Positions 39,236 through 54,200 of a DNA stretch of 64,000 bases are shown one piece after another (the first letter of the stretch is position 1; the number at the start of each line of letters is the position of its first letter). The stretch is taken from the NCBI RefSeq assembly GCF_047663525.1, contig NC_092621.1, positions 75,010,501 to 75,074,500 of the forward strand. The letters run 5' to 3'. This DNA is from Anas platyrhynchos. Its lineage: Eukaryota; Chordata; Aves; Anseriformes; Anatidae. The notes beneath the pieces are model-generated. The model was not told where the DNA came from. It worked only from the letters and a program-made list of their open reading frames with translations, and ran no database searches. A program made the translations under genes and the position numbers.

Positions 39236-40789
39236 GTAACAGCAGCGCTGTGCCACCACGGCCCTGGCTGGAAAGTCATGCACTGGCAGCGACAGTGGGA
39301 GTTGTTTCAGTGTCAAGTTCCAGAAATTTTATTTTATTTTATTGTATTTTTTTTTCATTTGTGCACCTCTAGGGTCATTAGCAGCATCCAAAATAATAGA
39401 AGCTGCCCCTGTGCATTCAATGTATAGCCAGACAGAAAAACAATCCCGCACCCAGCTTAGAGAAGTAAGACAAAGCTGTGCTGCTCCTTGCGTGCGCCGC
39501 GATGACAAGCTGATAGCCTAGGCAAGAGCCTTATTAAAAATGCATTTGGTCTCCTGCATCGCGCCGCGCTTCCTTTGGTGGTGTCTGTCCTTAGGCTTTT
39601 TCTGTTGCTGTCGCTGATGCAGCACCAAAGCTGCTGGAGGCAGAGAGGAGCTGAGACAATCTGAGACAACATTTTCAGCCCAGGTCTAAAGGATAAGGTA
39701 CTCCTGGCACTCTGTCTGCCCTGGTGCTCTGCATTGCTTGTACCTGCACAACAACCTGAGGGTGACCTTCCAGCACCGGCAGCCTCTGGTTTCCAGCTCT
39801 GCAGCTCTCTCTCGTGTCCCGCCTGTCTGTCACGGGGATGTGGTGGTCACAGGAGGGAGAAATGTCGTCCGTGGTAGTGGCTTTGGGCAGGATCATGTTT
39901 GGAAAACTGTACTTCTGCTTGGCAAGCAGGTGTGGAAGTAGGATATTCAGAAAGGGGTGCTCTTCTTTAAAATCAGGTCCTCCTAAAGAGCTGAAAAAGC
40001 TGCTGGAGAGAAAAAGCACTGGATTCTGTTATATCTTTAAGAATGCTATCGAAGCAAAATTGAATGTTTTCTCTAACATCAGAATTTGAACTAGAATGCA
40101 AAGCACTTGTAGGATGTTTCCCTTCCCGCTGCAAGGGTTCCCGAGTGCGCAGTTGCTTTTGGCCTCATTAATAGCACGGTTTTGATTGTTGCTACATAGC
40201 TTTGATAAAGCAGAAGTGAACCTGAAGAAAGGGAGCAACTGAGCCTGAACTATTCTTGCAGAAAAACTGGAGAAGGAAGAAGCACAAGCAGATATTCTTA
40301 ATTTAGGTGCTGCCCTTTATTCTTCCTAAAAACAAGATAAAGTTGATGGTGAATGTTGCACGTGTTCTTCTGTTGTTAAAGCAGCCTTCCTACATTTGTT
40401 TTTTTTTTTGGGGGGGGTGACTTCTAGGGTTCAGTTTTGATTGCATGATCCAGACAGGATATGAGACACTTTTCCAAGTTTGACTTTGATGGTTTGATTT
40501 ATGCTGGTTTTAGAAATGGATAGCAGAGCCTAACATATAATTTTATCATTTTCTGCTAATTGATCAAAAGTCTAGGAAGGAATTTAGTTACATTACGATC
40601 CTAAAAATGAGAACAAAATTGAAAAAGCCAATACATAAATTTTATAATATTCAAGGATGCCAATGCCCAACGAAGGAAAGTGGTTATTCTCGTTTTCCCA
40701 GTGCAAAGAAGCTTTCATGTTTTAAATTTCTAAGAGAGATGCCTCAGATTAGGAAGACAGCATTTAATAACCCCTTTTTCCTTTTATAG
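39236..40789 (+). other. Probable 3'UTR intron of GNG10
   Basis: CAG/GTAACA six bases after the stop codon is a good donor, and TTTTTCCTTTTATAG at 40789 a good acceptor. Nothing coding is seen between them. Intron status is inferred. Confidence 0.5.
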
Positions 40790-41170
40790 GGAAGGTCATC
40801 GGAGAGCCTGCCTTCAAGCATGACATGAATAACTGCCTTTCCTTCTCAAGAAAAGTATCTCCGTGCCCTTACTTTTGTGTGGTTGAAGCAATCTCTTAGA
40901 TATTTACCTGTTTGTTCTTGTGCACCCGTACCTCACTACCTTTTGCTAATGTTTTTACGGTTTTTTAATGTAACTAGCACTCTTTTCATAAAAGTCACCG
41001 TTGTTACTACACTATACTAACTGTACAAATATTACTTGAGAAGTTTACATTTTAAAAAACGTGAATTTTTACCAAATTTCTTATTATTACCTTGGTAGGT
41101 TCTTATGCTGGAGTGATGATAAAAGCTATTTGTATTTTCCAAAATAAAACATCAAAAAAAAAGAAACGAA
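40790..41170 (+). other. Probable 3'UTR exon of GNG10
   Basis: Begins after the acceptor at 40789 and ends shortly after AATAAA at 41143-41148. A second AATAAA at 41661-41666 could serve a longer form. Confidence 0.45.
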
Positions 41171-44059
41171 TTGTTAAAACATAAGAGTAAATGCCGTCAG
41201 TGTTAAAGACATGCTCTCAGCTGCAATTTTTACTTACCGAGCCCTGAAATCAGCTGTTTTCTTTCAAGTGGATCTAAATCCATAAATGACACCTCTTAGG
41301 ATCTGCTTAACACAGTATGTGCTGCAGGCTCCGTTTCTAAGCTGTGGGTCTCGTAAAAGTCCTGATGTGTTTGGTACTTCTCATAACTTGTACTCATAAA
41401 CATACTGCCTTGCTGGAATCTCATTGACATGTTTAAAATGTAGCCAGACTGACCCTAAAAGCACAGTATCCAAAGACAGTTGCATGCCTAATTTTCACAT
41501 TTTGAAGTACACAAAATTACCAAGTTCAGCAAGTAAAATACGCTTGGTCATTTGCCTTCGGTTTTTATAGAGCACTTTTACAAGGACAACTAATTTTTTT
41601 TACTAGGTTTTTCATTTTGTTTACTTTCCATTGTTTGTATTAATCTTCTAGAAGTTTGGAAATAAAATTCCTTTCCCTACTGGCTTTGATCTCATTGTTT
41701 AATTGCAAGGAAGGCCAAACTCATGAGTGAACTTTGAGGATATTTGGATTTTGCAGTGGGAGGGGAGGCTGCGGGCTGTTAGTGTTCTGGGGAGGAGAAA
41801 GTCACTGCTGGAGTTTTAGGAAATGTGCCTGGTTATTAGAAAAGTTGAATTTATACCTATTTATCATTTTTGTGGTAAATAGTAGCTACATTATCAGGCG
41901 TACTTGCAAATGTTGAAGCTGTAAGGAAGAAGATGAACAGGGCTTTAAGTTGTCTGAGCATTTAATTTTCATTAATACTAACTGAAATGGGACAACAAAT
42001 GCTCTCCTGGTAGTTCAGTCTGTGATAGAAAGTTCTCACACTTGCTGTCTGGCAGGGACACGCTGAAATGAGAGTAATAATGCCGCCAATATGAATTGTG
42101 CCTCCAAGAGCAGAAGCAAAATGTTCTTCCTCAAGTGCCTTTCTTCACTCTGGCTTCCTTTTCATTGCAGGCTATTTGGCCGTGGCCGGCAGTGTTTCTT
42201 TTAGCACTTGACACAGGCACGTACTGCGGAAAGCTGGAGGAAATATCGCTGGTCTCATTTGCAGAGAGGTGGCCAGAGGCTCAGCCTGGGGTCAAAGCAC
42301 TCAGATGAGTGGGACGGAAGAAACCCCTCTGGTTTCTTTTACCCCCTGCAATAAAACCTGCCCCCAGCACCAACATTTGTGTCGGTGCCAGCCTGTGACA
42401 GAGGAGCAGCACCGTACAGGTGGATGCCAAGTGTGTTTTTGAGGCAGCCAAGGAAGCTCAGAGAAGCCCGGGCAGCTGCCTGCTGCTGTGGGCAGCAGAA
42501 CAGGGCCTCTCTGAGCTCCTCGGTCAAGAGGGCCTTGTCTCCAGCTGCAGGCATACAGAGGTCTGCACCGCAGCTCAGACAAGGCCAGGCGTTGTGTTTG
42601 TCTTCCCTGGCTGTAACAGGCGTCATCTGCAGCAGGGGGAACAACAGCAGCATCCTCTAATACCAGCCAAGATGGTCTTGGCTCTCCACATGCTGCCTGA
42701 AGGCCTTCATGGCTGCCTCACAGCTGAAAGAGGACCCACAGGATGCCCACAATAAAACAAATCAAGTGAACGCATGGATCTGTACTACGCAGGGCCTAAC
42801 ACACGCCTTAAGGCCATGGTTTCTCACCCTCATCCCTCACAGCCCCATCAGCAAGGCTCTTCTCCCTCTAGAGGTGACACCTGCCAGGTTACTAAACCAT
42901 TCAGGATTTGAGCCCAGCAATGAGCTCATCTGCCACTGGTGATTAGGAAATCACTCGTTCTCAGGCAAAAAGATGCAATAACAAAAATTCTGTAATGTTC
43001 CCCTGTCAGTCAATCTGGTTTGTCACCATGGTCTTGCCTTCCAGGATTCGGTTCTCCTAATAGGCTATTCATGTGGAGCAGTCAGTTATACATGTTTTAG
43101 GAAAAAAAAAAAAGAGCATTTGTATAGTACAGTACTAATTTTCCTCTACATGAAACAGATTGGACTGGCGGGTGGGAACCTTACCTCTGACAGATCTGTC
43201 TCTGTGTACATAATCTGTGAATGACTGAGAGTCATAAACAAATAAGAGTACAAGCCAAGTGGCCATTGCAAGCCCTTTTTCTTATTTTCCACAATATTGG
43301 TAGCACCTAAGTGTACAGTAACACTTTGCTACCTAAAGGAAACTGATCACAGATAGCACTCGAATTTTCTTACTAATCAAATGTAGGCGGCACACGGTTT
43401 ACCTTTGTTTTTATAGTGATGCACAGATTATCTGAGCAAGCCTGTAATGGACGTTCACATTGAAGTTCTGGTGTCAGCCTCTGTCTGTGTGAACGGAGGA
43501 CATAAATACATAGCTAGGGAGTGGCCGCTATAATTTTCTCCACTGTGGTCATCCGTGACTGAGATTTTTGCAGAGCTGCACTCTTAAAAGGACAGATTCC
43601 TGGGCCTGGCAAACGGGGAGACAGTTCTGAAAAACAGAGCCAAATCCATGATGGAAAGAGACAGAAAATGGTTAGGTCAAGGGACCACAAAAATGGGCCA
43701 GAAATAGTAAGCAAACTGCAACTTTTATTTAAACTTTTCTCTTATTGTGGGCAAAGAGGGAAACACAGGCATGTTTGCAATTCCACAAAAAGGTCTTTAT
43801 GCTACACATGAAAGATGTTTTTTAAGACCTCGTAAACAGTTTGGATGCAAATAATTTGAGGATATTACTCTGAACGAGAACAGCTCCTACTGCTGTCATC
43901 ATAGCTTTTAGTTCTCAGTTAACAACCGGCACCCCCCCTTTTCTCTGGTAAGGCAAAGCTGGTCCCCTAAGATCTGGCTATACTTACTCAAATAGTGAGT
44001 ATGCACTCAATGAAGACTCTGTGTCAAGGAAGTATTTTACTGCAAGCCTAAACCACAAC

Positions 44060-44102
<43 letters not shown>

Positions 44103-45123
44103 TTTTACTGAATTAAAACATTAAAAAAAAAGTGAATTTGAGAACTGAATCATCAGAACTGTGAGCTCCTGAACAGACAGTGACATTCTGGAGCTGGCAG
44201 ACATTCCTCCACAAACCATGTATGCATTCCTGCAGCAGCACAGAGATACTTTCACTGCTCCCACACATATTTCCAGTTTTGTTGTCAAATCTTTTGATGG
44301 AAAGTGAGGGGCTGGGTGCTCTTTTTACCCTCTCTCTTCTGCAGCTTGCAAATTAGATGACTTTTTGGAATCTCTTACCCCTTCTAGTTGTAGCCTACAA
44401 TTTCTGACGCAGGATTTTCTTCTCCCTACTCACAGATGTGCTGTAGCAGACTGAAAAGGCCAACAAATGGCCTCCACCAGGCACTAGAGTCACAGAGTTG
44501 TTCTCTGAATCAAATTATGAGAATCATAAATTTCAACATATCTTTCATGTTCAGTCCATAAAACAAGTGTGTCATTTCTTGAAGCTTGGTTATGACTAAA
44601 GCTGTTCTCAGGCTACGAAGGAACTTGTAGCATCACATGGCTCCAGAGGAGCTGTCAGAAGGAAAAAAGTGGAACATGAGTCCAAAGGACAAATATAGAG
44701 TCCCTGCTTTATGTGCAAGGAAGCTTTAAAACTCAGGAGCAGTCTTGAGATTCTGGCAAGTCTAGTCCAGCTGTAAGCGTGGAAGTCTACATGTTCAGGA
44801 AACAAACATAAGTCCCTTGAAAATTCTATGCACTTCAGTATCTGTTTGTTTTCACTCTTAATTTTTGTATAAATAACGTTAAAGTACCTTTATATGATTT
44901 ATATAAACAAGCAGAGAAGCAGTAATTCTCCAGATTCAGGGAGCTAGTTTGTCTAGTAAGACTTAAAAAAAACATAGAAAAAAAATCCTTAATTAGTAAA
45001 GATTCCTAAACCCTAATTTCTCTCTCAAAACGACAACGACAACAACAAAATGAATTTAATCTATTTCTCTTCAGAGTTTACAAATTTGAAAAAACAGTTG
45101 TAGTACACAATTCTCCACTCCAT
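41171..45123. other. GNG10-SHOC1 intergenic (tail-to-tail) region
   Basis: About 4 kb without a recognised gene. Holds a (TA)n run at 44064-44101. TTTATT near 43722-43727 (AATAAA on the minus strand) could end a SHOC1 transcript, but this is uncertain. Confidence 0.6.
44064..44101. repeat. (TA)n dinucleotide repeat
   Basis: About 19 uninterrupted TA units. Confidence 0.95.
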
Positions 45124-45224
45124 TCAAAAGAATTTAAGACGTGTTTGTCCATCACTTCTTCCAGGGACTCTTTCATACATCAGTCTCCTTTTCTTGATCC
45201 CTGGTACTTCTTCAAATCCTGAAT
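45124..45224 (-). CDS. SHOC1: SHOC1 terminal coding exon
   Basis: Encodes [20 protein letters not shown] to DGQTRLKFF and TGA. The basic KKRR motif may be a nuclear localisation signal. Confidence 0.9.
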
Positions 45225-48200
45225 CTGGTAAAGAAGTGGAAAGAAATTACATGTATGAGAAGCTATGAATACAACAGTTATGCAAACTTAACTGTTTTTT
45301 TTTTTTTCAGAAGCAGTAACAGACTTTTTTTGTAGGAAAAAAAATACCAAATTAAATACATAAGGACTAACATTTACTACTGCTTACTATTACTGAGCAA
45401 TTTAATGCGTATTATCCTGCCATAGTAACACAGGACCACTTATACACAATCAACCTGCACTATGCTTAACCACAATATTTCAGTACAGATTTTCATACTT
45501 AATTCTATTTCATTAATATGACACCCAGTCCTATCCAGTAATAGTAAAAGTTAATTCTTTTTAACCAGAGATATAAATTGTTCCTGTTTCTAAGTTAAAG
45601 AAAGTTTCTTATATTCTTAAGATTCAAGTATTTTTTATAAGATATTTATAAAGTTACTTATTCAAAATAAATTCATGGAAGAAAATTCTATTTAGCCTTT
45701 GCAAAAAGTATTGCAAGAAAACTTTAACACTGATCAAGGAATTTCATCCACTTTTGTGGAAATACTGGTTTAGCATACTCGTATTGTTTGTGATTTAATA
45801 AACATTTTATCTGAAGACTACAGAAATACATGACAATTCCCAATGTGTCTTTCTTAATTTGACTCGGCAAACATTTCTTAAATTTTGGATTTCAGAAAGC
45901 TTTCATTGTATTTATTTTATTTATTTATTTATTTATTTTTGCATCACCATGTGCAGCTAATTAGCATACCTATATTTCCCTTGGTTAATGAATAATAAAG
46001 TAAAACACTAGTCCCAAAAGCTAACAAAAAAACATTTACCCTTTTTTGATTTGATTTAGCATTAAGTATGTATTTGCTCTATCAGGTGGGAGTGATACAG
46101 AAAATGGATCAGCCAGAGAACCCAGTGTTTTCAAAATACTGTAACATGGTACCAGAAGAATCTGTTCTGATCTCTGCTGAAACTATTGTAATTAGAATTT
46201 GCAGTTATGAGTGCCATTTACAGATTACTTACTATCTAGCAACACTTCAGGTCACAGTTTTCATCCCAAGAGAGAGGCAAAAAGTCTGTTCACAATTTCT
46301 CTATGAGCATTTAATTTTCAAAGGCTGAAAATTAAAACCAGTTCACCATACCCAATTAACTTTTCCTCTGTTTACTACCAGAAATGCTGCAGGCAGCCAT
46401 GAAACGTGGTGGTACCGATTAGTTACTTATGCTTTCATAAATGATCTAATCTAACCAGCCAAAGTATTTAGTACTGCACTGATATTGCTCTACCACTGAG
46501 AAGTTTAACTTTAGGTAGCAACAAAGAAAACATAGATTAAATTACCTGCACTAGGGTTTAGACACTTTAAGAAACTTAACTTTGTAGTTCTGAGGCATTT
46601 AGCACCTCGCCTTTAAAGAAGCAGCAGAATTTTAAAAAGAAGTTATTTATATATGGGTATGTATATATATAACAAACACAGTGTGATATGGACTAATGAT
46701 GGTTTCTTACTTTTAAAGCCCCACAGATACATACTATGCCTTACCAAAAATACTCCAGGCTAACTATATTTGAGAAAGTAAGCCAAAGATAAGAAAAGAA
46801 AAGGAACCCCTTGCCCCCGCCCCAGCCCCCCCCCCAAACAAAAAAACAAAACAAAACAAAAAAACACCAACTGAATTTTGCACGTAAGGACTGTACACAC
46901 CTTCAGGGTAAACAAAGTTTAGAAGTACACACTAAACTATCTGAAGAAATATGCTTGGTAAAGATTTCAAGATAGAGGGTATAGCCCTGGAGACATTAGC
47001 TGTGAAAAATAATTTCAAGAATAAGGTAATCATATGCAACAAGCTTAGAAGAGTGCCAGAGTGAAATCTGTACTCCAGTAAAGCCAAAAGCAAAACACAG
47101 CTGTTAGCAGTATCTGAATGTCTAAACCTAATTTTGTCCTTTAGAGAAAATACTATGTAGTAATTTTTTTTTCCCCTTTTGTCCAAAACTATGGGAATGA
47201 TTCTTTTGTAAACATATCTTTTAAAATGATTATAGTAAGGTTATTATGCAGATTTCACTGTCAAAGACAGAAGAGTCTGAAGCTTACAGAACTGTAGAAT
47301 TACAATTTTCAGTATTTTACCAAGAAAAATTAGTGGCAGTGATACAATTATATACATGAACTTGCAGCCCAAAAAGTCAATTGACTCCTGAGTGGTGTCA
47401 AAAGAAGTGTGGGCAGCAAGGCAAGAGGTGATTGTCCCCCCCTCTGCTCCACCTTTGTGAGACCCCACGTGGAACTTCGCATCCAGCTCTGGGGCACCCA
47501 GCTCAAGAAAGATGAGGACCTGTTAGAGCTGGTCCAGAAGAGGGCCATGAGGATGATCAGAGGGCTGGAGCACCTCTCCTTTGAAGAAAGGTGGAGAGAA
47601 CTGGGGTTGCTTCAGCTGAAGAGAGGACTCTAGCTCCCTAGACCTTGTTGAGGCCTCTCAGTTTTATCGGGGGGCTTACAGAAAAGATAGAGACTTCTTA
47701 CACGGGTGTGTAAAGATAAGAAAAGGGGTAGTGGTTTTTAACAGAAAGAGGCCAGATTTAGATAAGATATAGGGAAGCTCTTCACTCAGAGGGTGGTGAG
47801 GCCCTAGCACTGGCTGCCCAGAGAAGCTGTGGCTGCCCCACCCCTGGGGGTGCTCAAGGCCAGGCTGGATAGGGCTTTGGGCAACCTGGGCTGGTGGGAG
47901 GTGTCCCTGCCCATGGCAGGGGAGGGCTGGAATTAGGTGGGCTTTAAGGTCCCTTCCAACCCAAACCAGTCTATGATTCCATCTTTTTATTTCTTAATGC
48001 TCAAAACTGACCAGAGATGCTTAGAAATGTTTTATTACTCAAAAATATATGTGCAAGTTTTTTTTTTTTTAAAGGAAACACATGAATGCTAGATTGAATG
48101 TAATAACCGTTTAAAGAAAATATGATCTCTAGTTTTACTGATACTCCTGTTTCTAGTCAAGTTACATATAGAATTTCACGACATTCTGCTTGCTTTGTAC

Positions 48201-51200
48201 ATACCTGTTAATGTTTTTCCTTTTGTCCATAAGTATGGTGGACTTTGTTTTCTCTTTCCTGAAGATTCTGTGGCTAGGTGATGAAAATGCAGACTTTGAG
48301 GCACATCTGGATCAGCAAGGGAATCACAGGGAAAAGAATTAGGTGCAAATGAATCATATGTGCAGGTGGATGAAAAGCCATTCCATGGGGCCTCATCAAT
48401 CACAATTTCTGGGCTCTTAAATGTCGTTTCTCTAAATTCTTCTAGAAAGCCCTTAGAGTTCTTGTGAGGTGCACAGTCAATGAAAGTTGCAAAGAAATCC
48501 TCTTTTTCAGAATTTTTTGAGGAATGATCAGAGCTGCAGTTAATCCTGCAAGGCTGTCTTTGAACATAAAAAGAATTCATAGCACCAGGATGAGTAAAGC
48601 CTTCAGAGTCCTTCGGCATAACAAAGGAGTTCTGTTTTCTCCCTGTAACTACTTCTGAAGAACATGGTTTCTTTTGCATGTAACTTGAAAGGTCAGAGTC
48701 AACAAGACTGTGATGATGATTCAGTGGAGCAACTATGGCTTCAGAATTCACATGAGGTGGTCCTGGCGGAGAGAAATGAAAAATTAGCTTACCTCTCTAA
48801 ATTTTTCAGAAAAATTTGAATCCATTGAGCATTAAAATAAAGCCTGTCTTCTTAGAAGAACTGACCACTCAGTGGTTAGAACATAAATATTTTAATGTAC
48901 CTAGACTTTCACTTGGTTTCAAGTACAATATATTTTGGTAGGAATTAAAGATATTACCTGTGCTAGTTTGGGCCTTAGCCAGCAGCTCTGAAGACTGATA
49001 ATTTTGCTTACAATCTTGATAGAGTCTGTTAATGTTATTGCAGTTTTCTGGTGGTGATGCACCTTTCACTGCTGTTTTTAGAGGAGCAGCAGCATTTAGG
49101 CTGTACAAAGACGTCATGTCACTAAAATGCTGAAACAAAACAACAACAACAAAAAAGATATTCAAGTAGTGTTTATAGTGCATGTCCACACTGTCAAATA
49201 TGGGAAAAAAAAAAACATACACAAATCTGTTGTTAGGATTCTAAGGTTTATGTATAATTTGTTGTTTACTGGGAAGAAAGAAAGAAAAAACACTTGAGTA
49301 CAGAAAGAGAGGTACTTAAGACAAACAATGAGCCACCAATCTTAAATCTATAAACAGACTAAGTAATAAACAGCATGTCAATTGAAACACAAGAAAATCA
49401 ATATCTTAGTGTACTGTACTCTCTTTCATCAGTCCAAGACTGCAAGAGGTATTGTCTGTGATAGATGGCTGCATATCATACATCATGGACAAAATTAAAC
49501 TGACAAGAAGTTTTTTAGTCAGTAAACACTGCTTTGCACATACACTGTTATTACTATAACATGCATAAGTTGATATTCAGTGCCCAAGTATCTGTTCTCT
49601 TGCTCTTTCACCTTAATTGAATGCTCCTGATTCAGGAAGGAAGCCTGTCCTCCCTTTTTCTTGACCGATAAAAGCCGTGCATTTCTAATCTAATTAGCTG
49701 ACTATAGCCATTCTATAATTCTTCTAGACTTGGCCCAGCTGAAACAGTAGGAATAAACAATTCCAACTGAGGAAGGCAGGAAGGAAGGAAAACTGTCCTG
49801 AAAACACTTAATTGGAAAACATTTCTTATTTTAGGGAAACATACAGGCTTTTATGCTCATGGGATACTTGAAATGAGGACACTTAGAAAGAAAGTGGATT
49901 AATTTTTTCCCCACTTTATTTTCCAGAGTACTTTTTCAGTTAAGGAATTTTTCCAGTTTTAATGATCTTCACACGAATATAACTCAACAAAATCTGCTGA
50001 GAATTTGCTGATGTGACAATTTAGATATGAATGATACACTAAAGTTGTGAGAGCAATAAAATGTTATTTCATTAATTTTTAAACAAAACCAGCAAATTAA
50101 GCATGTAACTTCAGATTAAAAAAAAAAAAGTATTGTAACAGTGAAAACAGACTGAGCTAATACATAAATTAATTTTGACTAACCTTTAAAACTTTTTTTG
50201 GAACCTCAGGCAGGAGCTCCTGAAGTTGAACAAAACTCTCAAGAAACAGCCTACTCAAAGAAAATCCCTTCTTTAACATAAACTGAGCAACCAGAGGGTT
50301 GATACATGGAAAAGCAAGCAGGCATTTCTCCATCTGAAAATGGAAATAATTTTGTCAGATTAATATCTGATAAACTTTTTTTTTCCTGTCTTTACAGAAT
50401 AGCATCCCCATGAAAAGGTCCTATGGTATATCATAGAATTAGAGCTCTGAATCAGTGCAATTTTAGATAGGTGTTTCATACCTACTATGTAATTTTTATT
50501 ATTTTTCTATTGATATAACAGTGTATAGTTCTTGTAAGAGAATTATTTTTGCACCAGAGTTTGATAAAAAGGAAGAACAGTCAAAATTGTTTCTATAATT
50601 AAGATGAAAGCAGTGAATCATGTAAACTACATTTCCAAACACATTATCAGATTTACTCTTTATTCTGTTTTGAAGACTATTACCTGGGTCAAAATAAAGT
50701 GGCAAAGATATTTTTTTCTACAAAAGATACATTTATAAACAGCAATGAGGCAGGTGCCAAAAGCAGGGATTACTAGGTGGAGGTTGAATGTGATACACAG
50801 GGCAGTGAGTTGAAAGCTGTAACATTTTAAGAATGTCAGCTTCCAATTTCTGACATTTGTAAAGCTCTGCGCTCAACAGGTCAGAATCTAATGCCTTTAA
50901 GAGAGATGAAATATAATCAATGACTCCTCTCTCTCTCTCTCTTTTTTTTTTTTTTTTTATTAAACACTTGAAAGGCCATGTCAATATCTGAGCCATCCAA
51001 TGCTTCCGGATGTTTCAGAAGCTAAAATGTATCTTGAGTTCAAAGTTTCCATTTAAAATGACTAAATCCATATATTTAATTTGAAAACCTTAATATACAT
51101 GTTAAAGAACATCAATATTTAAATGTGATCAATGGACATGGTCCAGCATTTACTGTATAAATATATAAATCAACTACTGCACACTAAATTAAGCACATTT

Positions 51201-54200
51201 CTACTATCTTGTGCTAAAGCAAGTCTGAAGCAACTTCATTGATGTCAGTAAGGGACAGCATTGATGAATTTGGTTTCCTGTCCAAGCGAGCCACATCATT
51301 TTTCACAGTTTGGATAGTTTTTCAAATTTAGTGCCTAGAACTGTAGAGCTTTACACATTAATATACAGATATACAGGATAAACATCTCCAATGGTTAATT
51401 ACGAAGGCACAGGGATAGTCCAAGTTTCCCCATAGTTGTGCTGACAAGGATGGCTGAAGCATTACACACATAAATATATAGCATGCGTCTATCCATCTAT
51501 CTACAATACATATATAACATAAAATGCTTATTTTAATAATATATTTTAACAAAACAGCACAAACATCCCACCTAGAAATGAGTCTGAGAAACAGGAAGAA
51601 AACAGTGTAATTTATCAGAAAGATAAGCAAACCTCAGAAGGCAAAACAGAAAGCCAGGATTTGTCCAACCACTCAGGAGGGCTGATACTAGATGCCATTA
51701 AAATGTTGTCAGCAATCTGACGAATTAACAGTGCTGCCTCTTCAATCCCTGGCATAAGAAATACCTAGAAGTGATACATAATATTTTGGTTATTTTGGCT
51801 AAAAGTTGTGTGAAGAAATTCCAAATGTATTACAATAAATTCCAAATTTATTACAATAGTTAGCAAATGGGAAAGATGAAAGGTGACCCTAAGCACAATA
51901 CCTGGTAATGTGGAGTAACAAAACGTGATCCAAGCTCATCATATGGGTGGAAGTTCAACCTCTGACCACAAACCCAGTTCCAAATTACACTTACAAATCC
52001 TATGTAAGTGAGGTTTAGTTGCTTCTATAGGTCTCTTATTAATTATATGTTATTACATTTATGGGTACAAGTTTCTAATAAAACAGGTAAGTTTGAGATG
52101 CTTAAAATAGTTTAAGAAGATAGGGTTATATAACCTTTTGAAGGTGTATGTAATTTTAAATGAACTGTCTATTACTGTCCATGGATTGAAAGAAGCTGTG
52201 TCTTCCCTTGAACTTTCATTTAACCAGATAATTTTGAAACAAACATGTGCAAAAACATTCTAAAAATTTATCAAATAAGATGTTACTGCATGCAAAAGAA
52301 TCAGGTTACAGACAACAACTTGGTATGACATGAAACTTTTGGCCCGTGATTTTTAAATGTGAATTATTCCAGATACTGCACTTATTGAACCATAAAGAAA
52401 AAAAAGGTAATTGATATTGTCACATAATAAAAAAAGAGGCAAGCAAGCTGACATAGCAGCATAAATGAAAGCTTTCTTTTCTACTACATTATTAACAATG
52501 TTAATCTGAAACTTCAAATTAAGGCATAAACAGGACTAATACACATTCTCAATATTTATAAAATTCAACTTACAACTTTACTTCTTCACTCCTAGTAGTA
52601 AAAATACTATCCAGATTCCATCTGAATCCAAATTCAGCTTGTACCGGAGTCAACCAGAGTTTTTTTTCCCACTGAGTTTTTGGAGTCAACCAGAGTTTTT
52701 CTCCCTTCAGGAGTACTGAATTAAAGTCCTCTATATTATTTTCTCTAATATTGAATTATTTCATGCTTTTGATGTACAATGCATACTTTGCTAAACACTT
52801 TGGAAATATCACACAGTGAAAATTAAAATACCAAAAAAATTACCTTCACTTCAAAGTCTTCTGACTTTTGTGTTAATTCAATCAGCGTTGCATAAATAAT
52901 TACCAGGTTAAGCAGAGTATCTCCCCTGAGACTGTACCTGTAAAAACAGTTCATTGGGCCAATAATATTTAATATGCACATGTAATAGCTGCAAAATATT
53001 TGTTCGCTGTGTTAATAAATGTCTCATTTCCTGGAATTCAGAGTACAGTTCCCTCAACATTATCATCTGTGAAAAGATAATTAGGACACATTAAGTGACT
53101 GAGTGCTGAAGGATGCATTGTAAGGAAGAAAATGGAGTCAGCTTACAGGAAAGAAAGCCTGGCCTGAAGCACAGAATTGAACCAGGGTCAGTCACTGGAG
53201 AAAAATCATACAGAGGGGAAAGATGATGCAAGGAAAATTTACCACTTGGTCAAAGAAAAAGTCTCACAATAGTTAACAAAGGACTGCTTATGATCTATAT
53301 CGATAAAAGTACCACTTCCAGAGCAAAAAACCTACTGATGGATTGGAAGTACACCTGAAGAATGTCTCCCTGTTGGAAATGATGTACAGGGATGCCAAGG
53401 CAGAAGTAATTCGTAAATGTGTATTTGTAGGTATTAATTTACTTCAAACACTTAAAAAGAATAGTTCCAGTAGTTAAATATACTTAATCCTGTGAAATTT
53501 TTGGACCTATTGATTTTAAATGTTAACATTCATGTTAACATTACCTGCATCAAAATCTCTTATTTTATTACAAACATTTCTTCAATTTATTTACCTCTTG
53601 TGTAGGACTAATAACAACTTAACATATGAAGAACCATCTTTGCTGACTTTTTTAGGGCCTCATTTGAATTATTTTAGCAGAGGAAATGACAACACTGTAA
53701 CAAAGCAGTATGTCTAAAGCACATTAGAAATACAAACTCACAATATTCAGATTCTTCCAAGAGAAGGGTGGCCCCACAGATTAATTCAAAAACAAAGATT
53801 ACTAGCTTGTTCTAGTATTCACCTTTCTTTAATGATAACTTTCTTTTAAAAATACCAAGATAACAAAATAATGTATTAACTTACTCTAAACTCAGTCTTT
53901 CTCTGGAATAGAAAACAACCCAGCAGCACGTATATTGGAGTGATAATGCTGTCAGCTTCAATATTACATTCTCACAGGATTTCTCGTAATTTAATTCATC
54001 CATATTCTACCATAAAATTAACATAAAAAGTAAAACATAAACAAACTTACTACCATGACTGTCATAAGCTTTTAGTATGCACTGCTGTATTATGCAGAAG
54101 TGAAATCAAACATGGTTACAAGTAAATAATAGAAGTATCAATGACCTATCTGTCAGTCAAAAAAAAAAAAAAAAGGGTTATATTCCCAAATTTTATTTTG

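Noticed and set aside
52938-53066. 43-codon minus-strand open run ([14 protein letters not shown]...) with AG upstream, directly abutting the SHOC1 6th-last exon
   Set aside because: It ends exactly where the accepted exon begins and is in a different frame. The exon at 53885-54006 joins 52844-52937 in perfect phase without it. For a moment it looked like a frameshift in SHOC1.
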